From contig CM037462.1 in assembly GCA_021014325.1 (NCBI GenBank), positions 8,414,501 through 8,478,500 of the forward strand: a DNA stretch of 64,000 nt, given 5' to 3'. Of this stretch, positions 34,400-47,093 are shown in pieces (position 1 is the stretch's first letter; each line of letters starts with the position of its first letter). The notes under the pieces were generated by a model. The model was not told where the DNA came from. It ran no database searches and saw nothing but the letters and a program-made list of their open reading frames with translations. Both the position numbers and the translations under genes were made by a program. The DNA is from Plazaster borealis. Its lineage: Eukaryota > Echinodermata > Asteroidea > Forcipulatida > Labidiasteridae.

Positions 34400-36770
34400 C
34401 ACACAAAAAGAGAATACAAAATAGATAAAGAGAAGGCTAGACTGAGGAGGAAAATGTAAATTTTCCTAAAAACTAAAGGTTCAGTCTGCCGATAAAAATA
34501 TTTCTAAACGGTACAGACACGCAATATACACAGGGATTATTTGTGAGTAATTCAGGTAGCCAGCCTGATCATGGTTAATTGAATTTTGTCTAAAACTTAT
34601 TCTGGTAAAATCCAGTTGGACCTTTTCAATACGATTTATATTGCACTTTGTGGGGTGATTCCATATACGCGCCCGCTAAGAGAAGGGGTTTGCCCTGGTG
34701 TTACTGGCAGTGGCTGCTGAATGCACTTCAGCACCTTGTAAACCCTTATAAGGTGCTACATAAATCAGTCTCATATTTCAAAAATCTCAAAAACCTGCTT
34801 TAAATGTTTGTTCAAACGCCTTGAGTACCTTATTGGTAGATATGTGCGTTGTATAAGACTCTGGTTTATTATATCAGAAATTTAGCCTTTTAGTCAATGC
34901 TTGTAATTCTTTCCCTACTAAGAGAATTCTCTGATTTTTTTATTGGCCGTTTGTATGTTTTATTGAGGAAGAGGTTGACATTTTAGAGAAGAAATATCAT
35001 GTTTCTATACAAGAAGAATAAATTAAGGCATCAAAGTAAATGCATTAGTGTGTCATTTTTATTTTATTTTATAAAATGCAGGATAATGTTATACGTGGCT
35101 GTCTTATACTTTATAATTACTAATATATTCAAAACCCCATTTTATGTCTTGTGACAATTAGGCTGGAAATATTTCTGCCTAATACGCTTTCATTTCTACA
35201 AAACTAACTTTTTAGGTAGCTGAGTATTAGGTTAGGGTTAGGGTAAGTGTTAGGGTTAAATTTTGGGCTCATTCTCTACCTTTACCCGATAACATTTTGA
35301 AAACGTAAAATCAAATTTGAAATTTCCGTCACAAATTGAAAAATTCACAAGCAACTTTGTCAAATTGTGATCAAAATTTAAGTAGTGTTGTTATGCTCTA
35401 ACATGATGCAGTAGGCCCTACTGATGACTTTTTATTTTACTTAACCCAGGATGTAAGCTATGTTTTAGTAAATATTGACGCTTTTTGGAAAAATTGTTTA
35501 CAACAAAATCGATAAGTTTGTAGCAGATTTTAGATAGATGTTAGGGTTTTGCTTCAAAACTGCAACTTTACTCTAAACCTTGACTTGAATTGTGGTAGCA
35601 GAGTTAAGGTTGGGGTTAGGGTTAAGTTTTGGGTTCAATCTCCACTTTTCTTCGATTGTATGATAAACTAAATTGCATGTACAACTAACATTGCTAGGAA
35701 TTGTGGTCGCAACAAAATATTGCTGGTAAATTGAACAACTTTGCTATTCTTTTTTATGTGATTTTTCTGCGTTCAAAGTTGACCAAGAACTTTGGTTGTC
35801 ATGTTTATGCCACAATATCTGACTCAAGAAGAAACATTTCAGAGGACTTTTTCTATACTGGGGCCAGAAATTTACAACTTTTTTTAAGTATGATGCTGAG
35901 TGTCATTCGATGTTAAACAAATAGTGAATGCATCAAATTTAAGTGAAATGTCCCAAAACATCTTTCAAGTTCACGTTAATTGTTGTTACATTTTAAAACT
36001 TGAATCTGACATTTTTAGAAAACATTTCAGGTTGGTGAAAGTGCGCGTTTTTCTGGGCGGACGATTCGTTACCATTAAGGTATTGCGTTCTATAATGGCT
36101 GCCTTTTCACCTGACGACTTTTCCTTTTTACGCGGCGACGACTTTTATTTTTTTTGCGGGTGCTTTTTTTTTAACGGGAAACTTTTGTTTTTGGCAGCGA
36201 CTTTTTTTGCGACGCTTTTTTTCTCCTTCCCCTGCCATGTGAAAAAAGAGTCGTTGTTTAAGTGTCGATTATATAATACCATACTAATGAGCTTAAAACT
36301 AATATGGGGAGAATATGGTTCGGACAACTTTTAATCGCCAATTCTGCTATAAATGTTGTTAGGCCTAATATTGAACCCCCCTCAAAAAAACAAACAAACC
36401 CCAAAACCAAAAAACCCCCAACCCAAAACCCAACAACAACAATAACCAAATTTATGATAGCAGAAAACTTACTTTTAGATTGAGTAAGGCTAGATTGAAT
36501 GTTACCTTGACATGTAACGGCCGTGAATTTTCCCATTGCTGAGTACAGCAATTGGGTCCTAAGCTGTCGTAGACCAAAAGTAAAATTCATTGAACCATAG
36601 CAGAACTATTGAAGCTTCACAGTCGGACAATAGATATGTTTAATGAAATGTGGAGGTCAACTTTGCAGTGATGTGCAGTATGCCCTTCCTACGTGCAGGA
36701 ATTGTGGCACTTACTGTCGAACACAGACTTGACTCCACGGATTCCAAGTTGTTGGTGCATGTAATTACAC
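34400..36770. other. Intergenic region between PARS2 and the amylase exon
   Basis: No coding exon recognised. Holds two diverged repeats with short telomere-like GTTAGGGTTAGGG motifs (about 35225-35330 and 35600-35670), a poly-pyrimidine/purine patch at 36130-36230, and an A/C-rich run at 36380-36445. The promoter of the amylase exon should lie in the last few hundred bases, but I see no clear TATA box at the expected distance. Confidence 0.5.
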
Positions 36771-36773
36771 AAA

Positions 36774-36919
36774 ATGGCAGTTTCTCTGATTTTGATGTTA
36801 GCCGCCTTGTCCGTTGGGACTGGGGCGTCTTATCTGGATCCACACATGTTGGAGAACCGGCAGGCGATGGTGTTTATGATGGGTTGGAACTGGACTGATA
36901 TTGCCAAGGAATGTGAAAG
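36774..36919 (+). CDS. Alpha-amylase (GH13), first coding exon only
   Basis: Alpha-amylase cleaves alpha-1,4 glucan bonds in starch and glycogen; animal enzymes are secreted digestive proteins. The ATG (aaaATGG) opens a signal peptide, MAVSLILMLAALSVGTGA. Then come YLDPHMLENRQAMV and WNWTDIAKECER, matching the start of animal amylases (family pattern: R-x-x-x-V-H-L-F-E-W-x-W-x-D-I-A-x-E-C-E-R). It stops at a gtaaga donor at 36920, phase 2. The usual HLFEW is FMMGW here, a notable deviation in a region normally conserved. No following exon (expected GFGGVQVSPP-like sequence) is found in the window, so the gene either has a first intron longer than 27 kb filled by the repeat array, or is a truncated copy. 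Confidence 0.75.
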
Positions 36920-37385
36920 GTAAGATGTCCCGACTATACACAGCCTGTATTGGTATGACTAATAATTGTTAAGGATGTTAACTAACTTTTCACGGATTAC
37001 AACCGAGTAGTACTAGCAGGCTACATGACTTTCGTAATTATTTCCCCCTGTTCATTCATGGTAGCTATTGATCCCATTCGAAGTGATGTACCCCAAAGTG
37101 AGTTTTTTCCCTGACCCCCTCCCATGTTATTGTAAGACTCACTTAAGAGGCGTATCACAGACAAGGAACTTGAAAGGGAGTCAGGGAGTGCCACCCCCGA
37201 ATCCATGCCCACTCTATGGTAGTTTTTCGTGTACTTCTCATGACAATTAGGAATTTAAGAGCAACTAGACTTATCTTGTTTGTAAATTACAAACAAACGG
37301 TGTTCGGTTTGTTTTTATAATTTGGTTTTAACCCTTTCCCGATCTGTTTGAAGCACTGTATACTCAGTACTTTTGCGAGTTTTGT

Positions 37386-37408
37386 AAAAAAAAAAAAAAA
37401 AAAAAAAA
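37386..37408. repeat. Poly-A run after solitary TTAA-element end
   Basis: A homopolymer A run follows a single copy (37352-37375) of the terminal repeat of the element at 31244-31501. It may mark a truncated insertion. It lies at the left border of the large repeat array. Confidence 0.6.
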
Positions 37409-37799
37409 CATAAATTAAAAACAATTAAACGGAAGTAAAGATCACAGGGGGTCAAACTTTGTGTAAGATTTTAAAAATACTACAGGGTCTTTCACATGAT
37501 CCAAAAATCTTGTGTGTAGCAATTATGGTTCTTCAGATATGAATTTTGTTCAATATTAAACATTGATTTAATGTAATAACATCATCGATGACGTCACCAT
37601 CCCGAAAACCTATATGTGAAGTTTGTGAAGTTTCAAGTTTATATGTGCTTGTGAATTGACTTTTGTTAGCGGAAAAGCGACGGGGAGAAAAAGAAGAATA
37701 AGTATTAAAAAAAAAGAAAACAAAATTAAATGTCAAATTTCATCTTTCGGTTTGAACCGGAAGTCCCGTTCAAATGGGGCTACACTCTGTGTAGCGCTT

Positions 37800-38530
37800 G
37801 TGAAGTTGTAAAAACTCAATACCCAAGGATTTTATAACTGAACAAAGTTTAAAAATCGGTTGTGTAGTTCTTGAGATATAGTGTCACTTCCGGTTGACCC
37901 GGAAGTAAAGGTCAACATGGGGTCACGGTACCCAAGGCTAATCTCCAATGCCCAATGAGTCTATAACTGAAATAAGTTTGAAAATCGGTTGAGTAGTTCT
38001 TGAGATATGGTGTCACTTCCGGTTGACCCGGAAGTAAAGGTCAACATGGGGTGACGGTTATCCAAGGCTAATCTCCAATGCCAAAGGAGTCTATACCTGA
38101 AAACTGTTTGAAAATCGGCTGAGTAGTTCTTGAGATATGGTGTCACTTCCGGTTGCCCGGAAGTAAAGGTCAACATGGGGTCACGGTTACCAAAAGCTAA
38201 TCTCCAATGCCCAAGGAGTCTATAACTGAAAATAGTTTGAAAATCGGTGTGTAGTTCTTGAGATATGGTCCCTGTTCCGGTTGACCCGGAAGTAAAGGTC
38301 AACTTGGGGTCACGATTACCCAAGGCTAATCTCCAATGCCCAAGGAGTCTATAACTGAAAAAAAGTTTGAAATCGGTTGTGTAGTTCTTGAGATACGGTC
38401 TCACTTCCGGTTGACCCGGATGTAAAGGTCAATATGGGGTCACGGTTACCCAAGGCTAATCTCAAATGCCCAAGGATTTTATAACTGAAAAAAAGTTTGA
38501 AAATCGGTAGTGTAGTTCTTGAATTATGAA
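37800..38530. repeat. 129-bp tandem repeat with ACTTCCGG palindromes
   Basis: Five to six copies, spacing about 129-131 bp, each with CACTTCCGGTTGACCCGGAA (palindromic), then GTAAAGGTCAACATGGGGTC and a conserved tail (caaggctaatctccaatgcc). 129 is 43 codons, so a spurious minus-strand frame stays open. Related single modules recur throughout the array to the right. Confidence 0.9.
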
Positions 38531-39600
38531 TTTTTCAAAAATCTGACATTTGATTGTTAGCGAGCTTTGCACGGACGGCTGTTTTAGAGACTACCAAAGC
38601 GTAATGTCAAAATCAGGTTGCGCGAACCTTGAAAAGAGACTAGACTACAAGCATGTTTGAAGGACTTTGAACCTTGCGGTTTGATTCAATGGAGCAAGCA
38701 GCCGCTCACCGTCTAACTGGTTTAGATCGCGTATTGTGTGTGTTTTCAATGCAGTTTATTCCCGCGGTTTGACAGCGGGTCAATGTATACCCGATTTCAA
38801 CCATAAGTGAAGGTCAAAAAGGTAACATTTCTGTGGAAAAGTTTGAGAAGGCTTAAAAATCTACAACATGATGTAAAAATTGTGAGTAATGTGTATGTAA
38901 AAAGTACGAGTATTCCTTAAAGTTTGAATTGTGAAGTTTTCAACTTCCGGTTTGAACAGGAAGACAAAGTCAAACGGTATAAGACTCTGTGTAGTATTTG
39001 CTACATTTGTCAAGACCTCTCCGATGATGTATAGATTGTTGTAATAGCTTATGTACTTCTTGAGTTAAGAATTTTTAAATGATTAAACTTCGATTTACTG
39101 TACTTCAACACTTGATGACGTCATCATGACGTCACAACTACTTGATTGAGGTTTTATCAGGTTCCTTACATGGTGTAAATTTGAAGTTGATCTGATAAAC
39201 AGAAGTTAATGTTTTTGCCGGGAAAGTGTTTTTTTGAAGAATTACACCAAGGCAAACATTGACCTTTCGTTACGACCGGAAGTAAAGGTCATGTGAATTT
39301 GACGTTAACTTTTCAAATGTTGCCCGTGTCTTGATCTATCATATGCTTAAATATAAATACTGTAGCTGTAATATTCGGGGACATACAGGCATTCGCATAT
39401 GGTCACTTTTTTACCTTAAATGGCTTGTAATTTGACACCTGATGACGTCATCATGACGTAACTAAAGCGGTTTCATCTCCTAATGTATGTCTAACTATTT
39501 GTGAAGTTTCAAGTTCATATGATCTTGGAAAGGGTGCTTTTGTTAGCGGACAAGGGACGCTGAGAAGAAGAAGAAGAAGAAGAAGTATTAAGAAAAAAAA

Positions 39601-42407
39601 CTAGAGATTTAGTGTTTGTTGGAACAAACACTAGGTGTTCGGCTATCTTTGGGGTCAGTGCTTTGTTTATGTGTGAGCTATATCATTGAATCGATGAACA
39701 AATCGTTGATAGCTTTGGGAATATCAAGGAAAGCAAAGGGTTAATCTTCTATGAGTATGCGTTAGTTTCAACAGGGAGTAAATGCAACTCACAATATGAG
39801 TTTTCAAAAATAGTAATAATCGTTTGTTAAGCCAAATTAGAAAAACGATGACGTCATTATGACGTTAGGTAAGTTCTTATCGAGACATTGGTATTCAAGT
39901 ATGTGCTTAAAATGTTAAGTGAAAAACCAAAGTTGAACTATACAAAGTGTTTTCAGCAAAAGAGTACATTATTTAATTAATTAGACATTATTAATTTACA
40001 ATTATTAGAAGTTTTCATCAGGGTTTCAAATACAGTGAGTTAGATACTCATGAAGTATCGGTGCATGAAACATTGATTGTTCAAAACATATGCACTGATG
40101 ATGATGTCATTAAAATAAGTCCAGCATAGTATGAGCTATCAGTTGCATTTTTTTTAAATAGCTTGCTTGATTTTTAGACATTGATTTTCATTCATACAGA
40201 ACGGTGGGTTAAATTTAGAATATTGAAAGAAAACACACTTGTTTTGGATAATTATGAAAGACAAAGGCAAGTCATGAAGACGGCAAGTCTAAGGCTCTCG
40301 TGAATTTTGACTAATAACATAATTAGTTGATTACTATTTCTACCTCTATGGTGCACCATACACTCAGCAAGGAAATAAGGATGGAACACAACAACGGGTG
40401 TGAAAACTTTATAGCTTTATTTCTCACATAATTAAAAGTCATACGAATCACTGAAGCAGGTTGCCATCTCAGTAAAACTTCGTTTTTGATTCCATGTTCA
40501 CCATGAGCCATCAAAAGGGCGAATAGGGGAACAACTTGACGCTGAACATGGCACAGGTTGAGCGGAATTTAATTCTGCAGTGTTATTGCGCCATTGATAA
40601 GCCAACGTTATAAGTGCGTTGAACTGCGTCACGTCAAAATTTACACGGAAATCATGCAACTACATCCAGCCTTCAGTGAAGGCGCACGTAGGCTTTGTAC
40701 CTAGTGATCAATGGAAGTGACAACGAAAGTAAGCATTCATGACTTGTCGCATGATTGCTTGCAATAATTGGGACCTGTCTCATACAATGCTACGTAGAAC
40801 TTCGGAGCCAGCCAGACACTTCGGAGCCAGACACTATTGTGTACATCCATTGCATTCATTTGCAAATTTGATATTTTAAAAGTTATAGGTCAGTAATTGT
40901 CGCATGACTGGTTGCAATGCAATGGTTTATTTACTTATACAATGTTCACTATACAGCCAATGCACACATGTTCATGTACGTAATAGCCTTTTTCAGGCGA
41001 TTGTACAGTACTATCCAGATCCAGAAAGCACAGTTTCAACGCTACATAAAACTTTGGAGTCTATAGGCACTATTTGTACATTTAACCAGTACATACATTT
41101 GTACATTTGATAGTTTCACAGTACATTGACAAAATGTGTCCTGAAAGTAAAAATCCATGCCTTGTTGAAGAACTGCTTGCATTGGTTTATTGTCTGATAC
41201 ATAATGACATGAATATAATTAGCAAATCTTGAGACCACCGTATCTCGAAAAAGTATAAGTCCGATCAACTGTTTTCGTTTGTGTACTCGTGGGATACTGT
41301 AGATGTGTTTGTTAGGCTAAAACATTGTGCGACGTCATCATGATGTCACCAGTTCCCAACGTAAAATCAATAAATTTCGCTCGCCACAATTCCTGTCCTA
41401 TGGCCTGTGTGGTAAAAAAAAAACTCCATAAAACTGTGCGGCGCGGTATGCTACTTTATGTGTTCTCTGATGTTATAATGTAAGGAATTATGAAGTCACC
41501 ACCTGTAAGAGCACGCTCTATCAATCGTCTAATTTTCAAGATTATCAAAAAAAAATAGTTTAATTTTGAAATCTACAGAATATGCTTGATCGAGTCAGAA
41601 GTTGTTCCCCATCCCATCCTGGTATACTGTGAGCTACGGTACTAATGTTTCAAGCTCAAAAACATTAAGCATCAATTCTTGATTTCACGTACTAACACAA
41701 AACGTTTAACTTTATGCTTATTTATTTAGGACGAAAAGCAGTCATAAGCACCATGTATTAAAGTTCAAAGTAACAAGTCTCCACTGTAAGAAAACTAGTG
41801 ACGTTTTAAAGGAAAGCCGCGGGATTTTATAAAAGCTTTCAACATTAAATGCCGTTTTCTACAATTGTTACTTTTTACGGTCTATGTGTGTGTCAGTTCG
41901 TTGACAAATGTGTCTCGAAAATAAAAACATTAATACTTATCTTATGGTTGCTTGCACTGGTTTATTGTCTGACACAATGTAGGCTATGTACTAAAATAAA
42001 CTGTCTAGACACTAGTGTGTACATTTAACCAGTATATTGTACATTTGATAGCTTCACGTTTACATTGACAATGTGTCTCGAAAGTAAACATGCATGAATT
42101 GTCGCATGACTGCTTGCAGTGGTTTAAATACCATCTGTTTTCAAAAAATAACAACGAATTTATAGTTCTTAGTTTCTGAGTTCTGGTTGATAAACCAAAA
42201 ACTCAAAATTTGATTAACAGTTCTTACATTTAGTTACCCAATAAATCATTGGATGACGTCATTATGTTGTCAAAATTTCTGTTTCATCTATTTGTCGGGT
42301 GTAACACTGTTGCAAAGTTTCATGACCGTACGAGCTTGGGAAGGATGTCAAAGTCTGCAGACAACGATTTGTGTGTATTTTTGAGATGGAACAAACTCAA
42401 AAATCCA
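39601..42407 (-). mobile_element. Helitron-like unit 1
   Basis: On the minus strand the unit ends with hairpin 39610-39633 (arms TAGTGTTTGTT/AACAAACACTA), a 5-nt spacer, CTAG (39601-39604), then T. That is the 3' signature of Helitrons (hairpin, CTRR, insertion before T). No Rep/helicase coding was seen, so it is non-autonomous. The interior has ETS-like and CRE-like palindromes and a segment (41100-42407) duplicated at 49715-51046. Confidence 0.55.
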
Positions 42408-44160
42408 CTAGAGATTTAGTGTTTGTTGGAACAAACACTAGGTGTTCGGATTTCATTGGGGTCAGTGTTGTGTCAATGTGTGAACTATTTTATTGAGTCG
42501 ATGAAAAGATTGTTGATAGCTTTTGAAATTTCAAAGTGTAAATCAAATACGTGTATACATTCAGTTTACACGGGAAATAAATGATAACGTTCCTACTTAG
42601 GACTGCATTGAGCTCTAGAACGTGTATTAATTGAACATCTGTTTCAATTTTCATGAAAATATTCATAAACTGTACTGTAAACAAGACTTTTACTGACAAT
42701 TCAAAAAAGAGACTCTTAATATGTATTTCTTTTACTTCCGGTTGGACAGGAAGCCAGGTCAAATCATGTCATTATCAATTAAATAGAACTTTCACACATA
42801 AAACATTCGCAAAAAATGCAAAGCTTAAAACATCATTTCTAAAGATACGATTACAAAGTGTTTTCAGCAAAAGAGTACATTATTTAATTTATTATATAAA
42901 TTATTAGGGTAAATTGTCCTTTTCATACAGAGCATCAATTTTTGAATTCCCTTTCATCTTGGTTGCATATCTTCAAACGAGCCGCTGAACTACTCACAAG
43001 TACAGCCATGTAAGCCATTTACTGAAGTTAATTTATTTTTCAATTAATATTGATTCTTTATGGATTAATAAATCCAACTATGCTAATCATGTTCACATTA
43101 TTAATTTACAATTATTAGAAGTTTTCAACAGGGTTTCAAATACAGTGAGTTGAATACTCATGAAGTATCTGTGTATGAAACATCGATTGTTCAAAACTAT
43201 GCACTGATGATGATGTCATTAAAATAAGTCAAGCATAGTATGAGCTATCGGTTGCATTTTTTTTTTTTTTTTTAAGACAGATTTTCATTCATACAGAACG
43301 GTGGGTTAAATTTAGAATATTGAAAGAAAACACACTTGTTTTGGATAATTATGAAAGACAAAGGCAAGTCATGAAGACGGCAAGTCTAAGCCTCTCGTGA
43401 ATTTTGATTAATAACATAATGAGTTGAGCTACCTCTATGGTGCACCATACACTCAGCAAGGAAATAAGGATGGAACACAACAACGAGTGTGAAAACTTTA
43501 TAGCTTTATTTCTCACATAATTAAAAGCCATACGAATCACTGAAGCAGGTGGCCATCTCAGTAAAACTTCGTCTTCGATTCCATGTTCACCATGAACCAT
43601 CAAAAGGGCGAATAGGGGAACAACTTGACGCTGAACATGGCACAGGTGGAGCGGAATTTAATTCTGCAGTGTTATTGCGCCATTGATAAGCCAACGTTAT
43701 AAATGCGTTGAACTGCGACACGTCAAAACTTGCACGGAAATCATGCAACTACATCCAGCCTTCAGTGAAGGCCCACGTAGGCTTTGGACCTCGTGATCAA
43801 TGGAGCGGAACGTGCTTCCGAGGGCTATTACTAACGAAATGTTCAACTTACATTTTGAGCCGGAGGTCAAGGTCAAACGGGGTCACTCTTTGTGTAGCGT
43901 TTGTTGAGTTTTAATAGACCTGTCCGATGATGCATAGATTGTTGAAATCCATTAAATTGTTATCGAGTTATGATTTTTTGAAATATTAAACTTTGATTTA
44001 CTGTAATTCGACACCTGGTGACGTAATCATTACGTCACAACTCACTTGGCATCTCCTAGTTATAGTCTAACTACATGCAAAGTTTCAAGTTCATCCAAGG
44101 TTCGCATCTATGCTTTTTTTTTGCGGACAAACGCCAAACAGAAGAAAAAGAAGAACTAAA
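42408..44160 (-). mobile_element. Helitron-like unit 2
   Basis: Same signature: CTAG 42408-42411, hairpin 42417-42440. About 1.75 kb and very similar to the unit at 55405-56964, which lacks an internal block of about 200 bp. Contains the CRE-type palindrome TGACGTAATCATTACGTCA at 44019-44037. A 68-codon frame at 43708-43914 is shared between copies but has no recognised homology. Confidence 0.55.
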
Positions 44161-46220
44161 CTAGAGCTTTAGTGTTTGTTGGAACAAACACTAGGTGTTC
44201 GGATTTCATCGGGGTCAGTGTTGTGTCAATGTGTGAACTATTTTATTGAGTCGATGAAAAGATTGTTGATAGCTTTTAGAATTTCAAAGTGTAAATCAAT
44301 TACGTGTCTACATTTAGTTTACACGGGAAAGAAATGATAATGTTCCTACTTAAGACTGCATTGAGCTATAAGACGTGTATTAATTGATTATCTGTTTCAA
44401 TTTTCATGTAAATATTCATAAACTGTACTGATAGTTAGTATACAAGACTTTTCCTGACAATTCAAAAAAGAGCCTCTTAATTTGTATTTCTTTTACTTCC
44501 GGTTGGACAGGAAGCCAGGTCAAATCATGTCATTATCAATTACACAGAACTTTCACACATAAAACATTCACAAAAAATGCAAAGCTTATAAAAATCATAA
44601 TAGATGTATTTCTCAAGATACGATTACAAAGTGTTTTCAGCAAATTATTCGAGTAAATTGTCCTTTTCATACAGAGCATCATTTTTGAATTCCCTTTCAT
44701 CTTGGTTGCATATCTTCAAACGAGCCGCTGAATTACTCACAAGAACAGCCATGTCAGCCATTTACTGAAGTTTATTTATTTTTCAATGAATATTGATTCT
44801 TTATGGATTAATAAATCCAACTATGCTTATCATGTTGACATTATTAATTTACAATTATTAGAAGTTTTCATCGGGGTTTCAAATACAGTGAGTTGGATAC
44901 TCATGAATTATCGGTGCATGAAACATTGATTGTTCAAAACATATGCACTGATGATGATGTCATTAAAATAAGTCAAGCATAGTATGAGCTATCGGTTGCA
45001 TTTTTTAGACATTGATTTTCATTCATACAGAACGGTGGGTTAAATTTAGAATATTGAAAGAAAACACACTTGTTTTGGATAATTATGTAAAGACAAAGGC
45101 AAGTCATAAAGACGGCAAGTCTAAGCCTCTCGTGAATTTTGACTAATAACATAATGAGTTGAGTACTATTTCTACCTCTATGGTGCACCATACACTCAGC
45201 AAGGAAATAAGGATGGAACACAACAACGGGTGTGAAAACTTTAAAGCTTTATTTCTCACATAATTAAAAGCCATACGAATCACTGAAGCAGGTGGCCATC
45301 TCAGTTAAACTTCGTCTTCGATTCCATGGTCACCAAGAGCCACCAAAAGGGCGAATAGGGGAACAACTTGACGCTGAACATGGCACAGGTTGAGCGGAAT
45401 TTAGTTCTGCAGTGTTATTGCGCCATTGATAAGCTTGCGTTATAAGTGCGTTGAACTGCGACACGTCAAAACTTGCACGGAAACATGCCACTGCAGTGCA
45501 CGTAGGCTTTGGACCTCGTGATCAATGGAGCGGAACGTGCTTCCGAGGGCTATTACTAACGAAATGTTCAACTTACATTTTGAGCCGGAGGTCAAGGTCA
45601 AACGGGGTCACTCTTTGTGTAGCGTTTGTTGAGTTTTAAAATACCTGTCCGATGATGCATAGATTGTTGAAATCCATTAAATTATTATCGAGTTATGATT
45701 TTTGAAATATTAAACTTTGATTTACTGTAATTCGACACCTGATGACGTAATCATTACGTCACAACAACTTGATGGAGGTTTCATCAAGTTTCTAACATGG
45801 TGTAAATTTGAAGTTGATCAAATGAACAGAAGTTAAGAATTTTGCCAGGAAATGATTTTTTGTTAAGAATTGCAGAAAGGCAAACTTTGACCTTCCGGTA
45901 CGACCAGAAGTAAAGGTCAAGTGAATTTGGCGTTAACTTTTTAAATGTTGCCCGTGTCTTGATCTATCATATGCCCAAATATGAATACCATAGCTATAAT
46001 ATTCAGAGACCTACAGGCATTGGCATGAGGGCACTTTTTGACCTAAAATGGCTTGTAATTTGACACCCGATGACGTCATCATGACGTCATTGCTCACACA
46101 CCTTCTGTTCGTTATGTTCTAACGTCACATTAAGTTTCAAGTTGATCAAAGGTTTGCAAGTATGTTTTTTTTGCGGACAAACGACTATCAGAAGAATAAG
46201 CAAAACAAAGAAAAAAAAAA
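44161..46220 (-). mobile_element. Helitron-like unit 3
   Basis: CTAG 44161-44164, hairpin 44170-44193. Internally parallels unit 2 but extends with a module (45760-46200) also found near 39130-39590 and 52240-52700. Carries both palindrome variants, TGACGTAATCATTACGTCA (45743-45761) and TGACGTCATCATGACGTCA (46071-46089). Confidence 0.55.
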
Positions 46221-46913
46221 CTAGAGATTTAGTGTTTGTTGGAACAAACACTAGGTGTTCGGATTTCATTGGGGTCAGTGTTGTGTCAATGTGTGAACTA
46301 TTTTATTGAGTCGATGAAAAGATTGTTGAATTTTGAACCGGAATTCCATTTCAAATGGGGTCACACTTTGTGTAGCGTTTGTTGGGTTTTGAAAGACCTG
46401 TCCGATGATGTATAGATTGTACAAATTCATTGTGTAGTTCTTGAGTTATGAATTTGTCCAAAGTTTTAGAGACTAACAATGCGTAATGCCAAATCAGGTT
46501 GCGTGAACTTTGAACAAATTTAGGACGAAAAGCAGTCAAAAGCGCCATAAAAATGAAAATCAAAGCATCAAGTCTCCGCTGTAAGAAAACCAGTAAAATT
46601 AATCAGGCGTTTTGAAAGTAAACGGGATTTTAAAAAGCGTTCAACATTGAACGCCGTTTTCTCCGATTGTTACTTTTCACTGGGATCTACGTGTGTGTGG
46701 CCTCGGTGACGTTTTGATTGTTACAGCTACATTGACAAAATGTGTCTCGAAAGTAAGCATTCGTGACTTGTCGCATGACTGCTTGCAATGGTTAATTGTC
46801 TCAATACAATGTATGCAATACATAAAACTTCGGAGTCTAGACACTATTGTGTACATGCGCTTTGAACACCCAGCAGGGTGGATATGTGCGCATTACAAGT
46901 CTTTATGCAAGTC

Positions 46914-46944
<31 letters not shown>

Positions 46945-47093
46945 CCATCGCATTCATTTGCACATTTGATATTTTAAAAGTTATAGGTCATTAATTGTCG
47001 CATGACTGCTTGCAATGGTTTATTGACTGATACAATTTAAACGCTACATACAATTTTGGAGTCTAGGCACTATTTGTACATCTAACCAGTATT

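Noticed and set aside
35225..35670. Interstitial telomere (TTAGGG-like) repeats
   Set aside because: Only two or three imperfect hexamers at each place, within a diverged dispersed repeat; not a telomeric array.
36650..36898. 82-aa ORF overlapping the amylase exon
   Set aside because: It is a different frame. The frame from 36774 gives the signal peptide, amylase motif and splice donor.
37961..38404. 147-aa minus-strand ORF with internal repeats
   Set aside because: The 129-bp tandem repeat equals 43 codons, so an open frame persists by chance. The encoded repeats resemble no known domain.
43708..43914. 68-aa ORF repeated almost identically at 56458 and, with a deletion, at 45451
   Set aside because: Conservation is explained by recent duplication of the whole repeat unit. 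The third copy has a deletion at a non-homologous position and the frame has no recognised homology.
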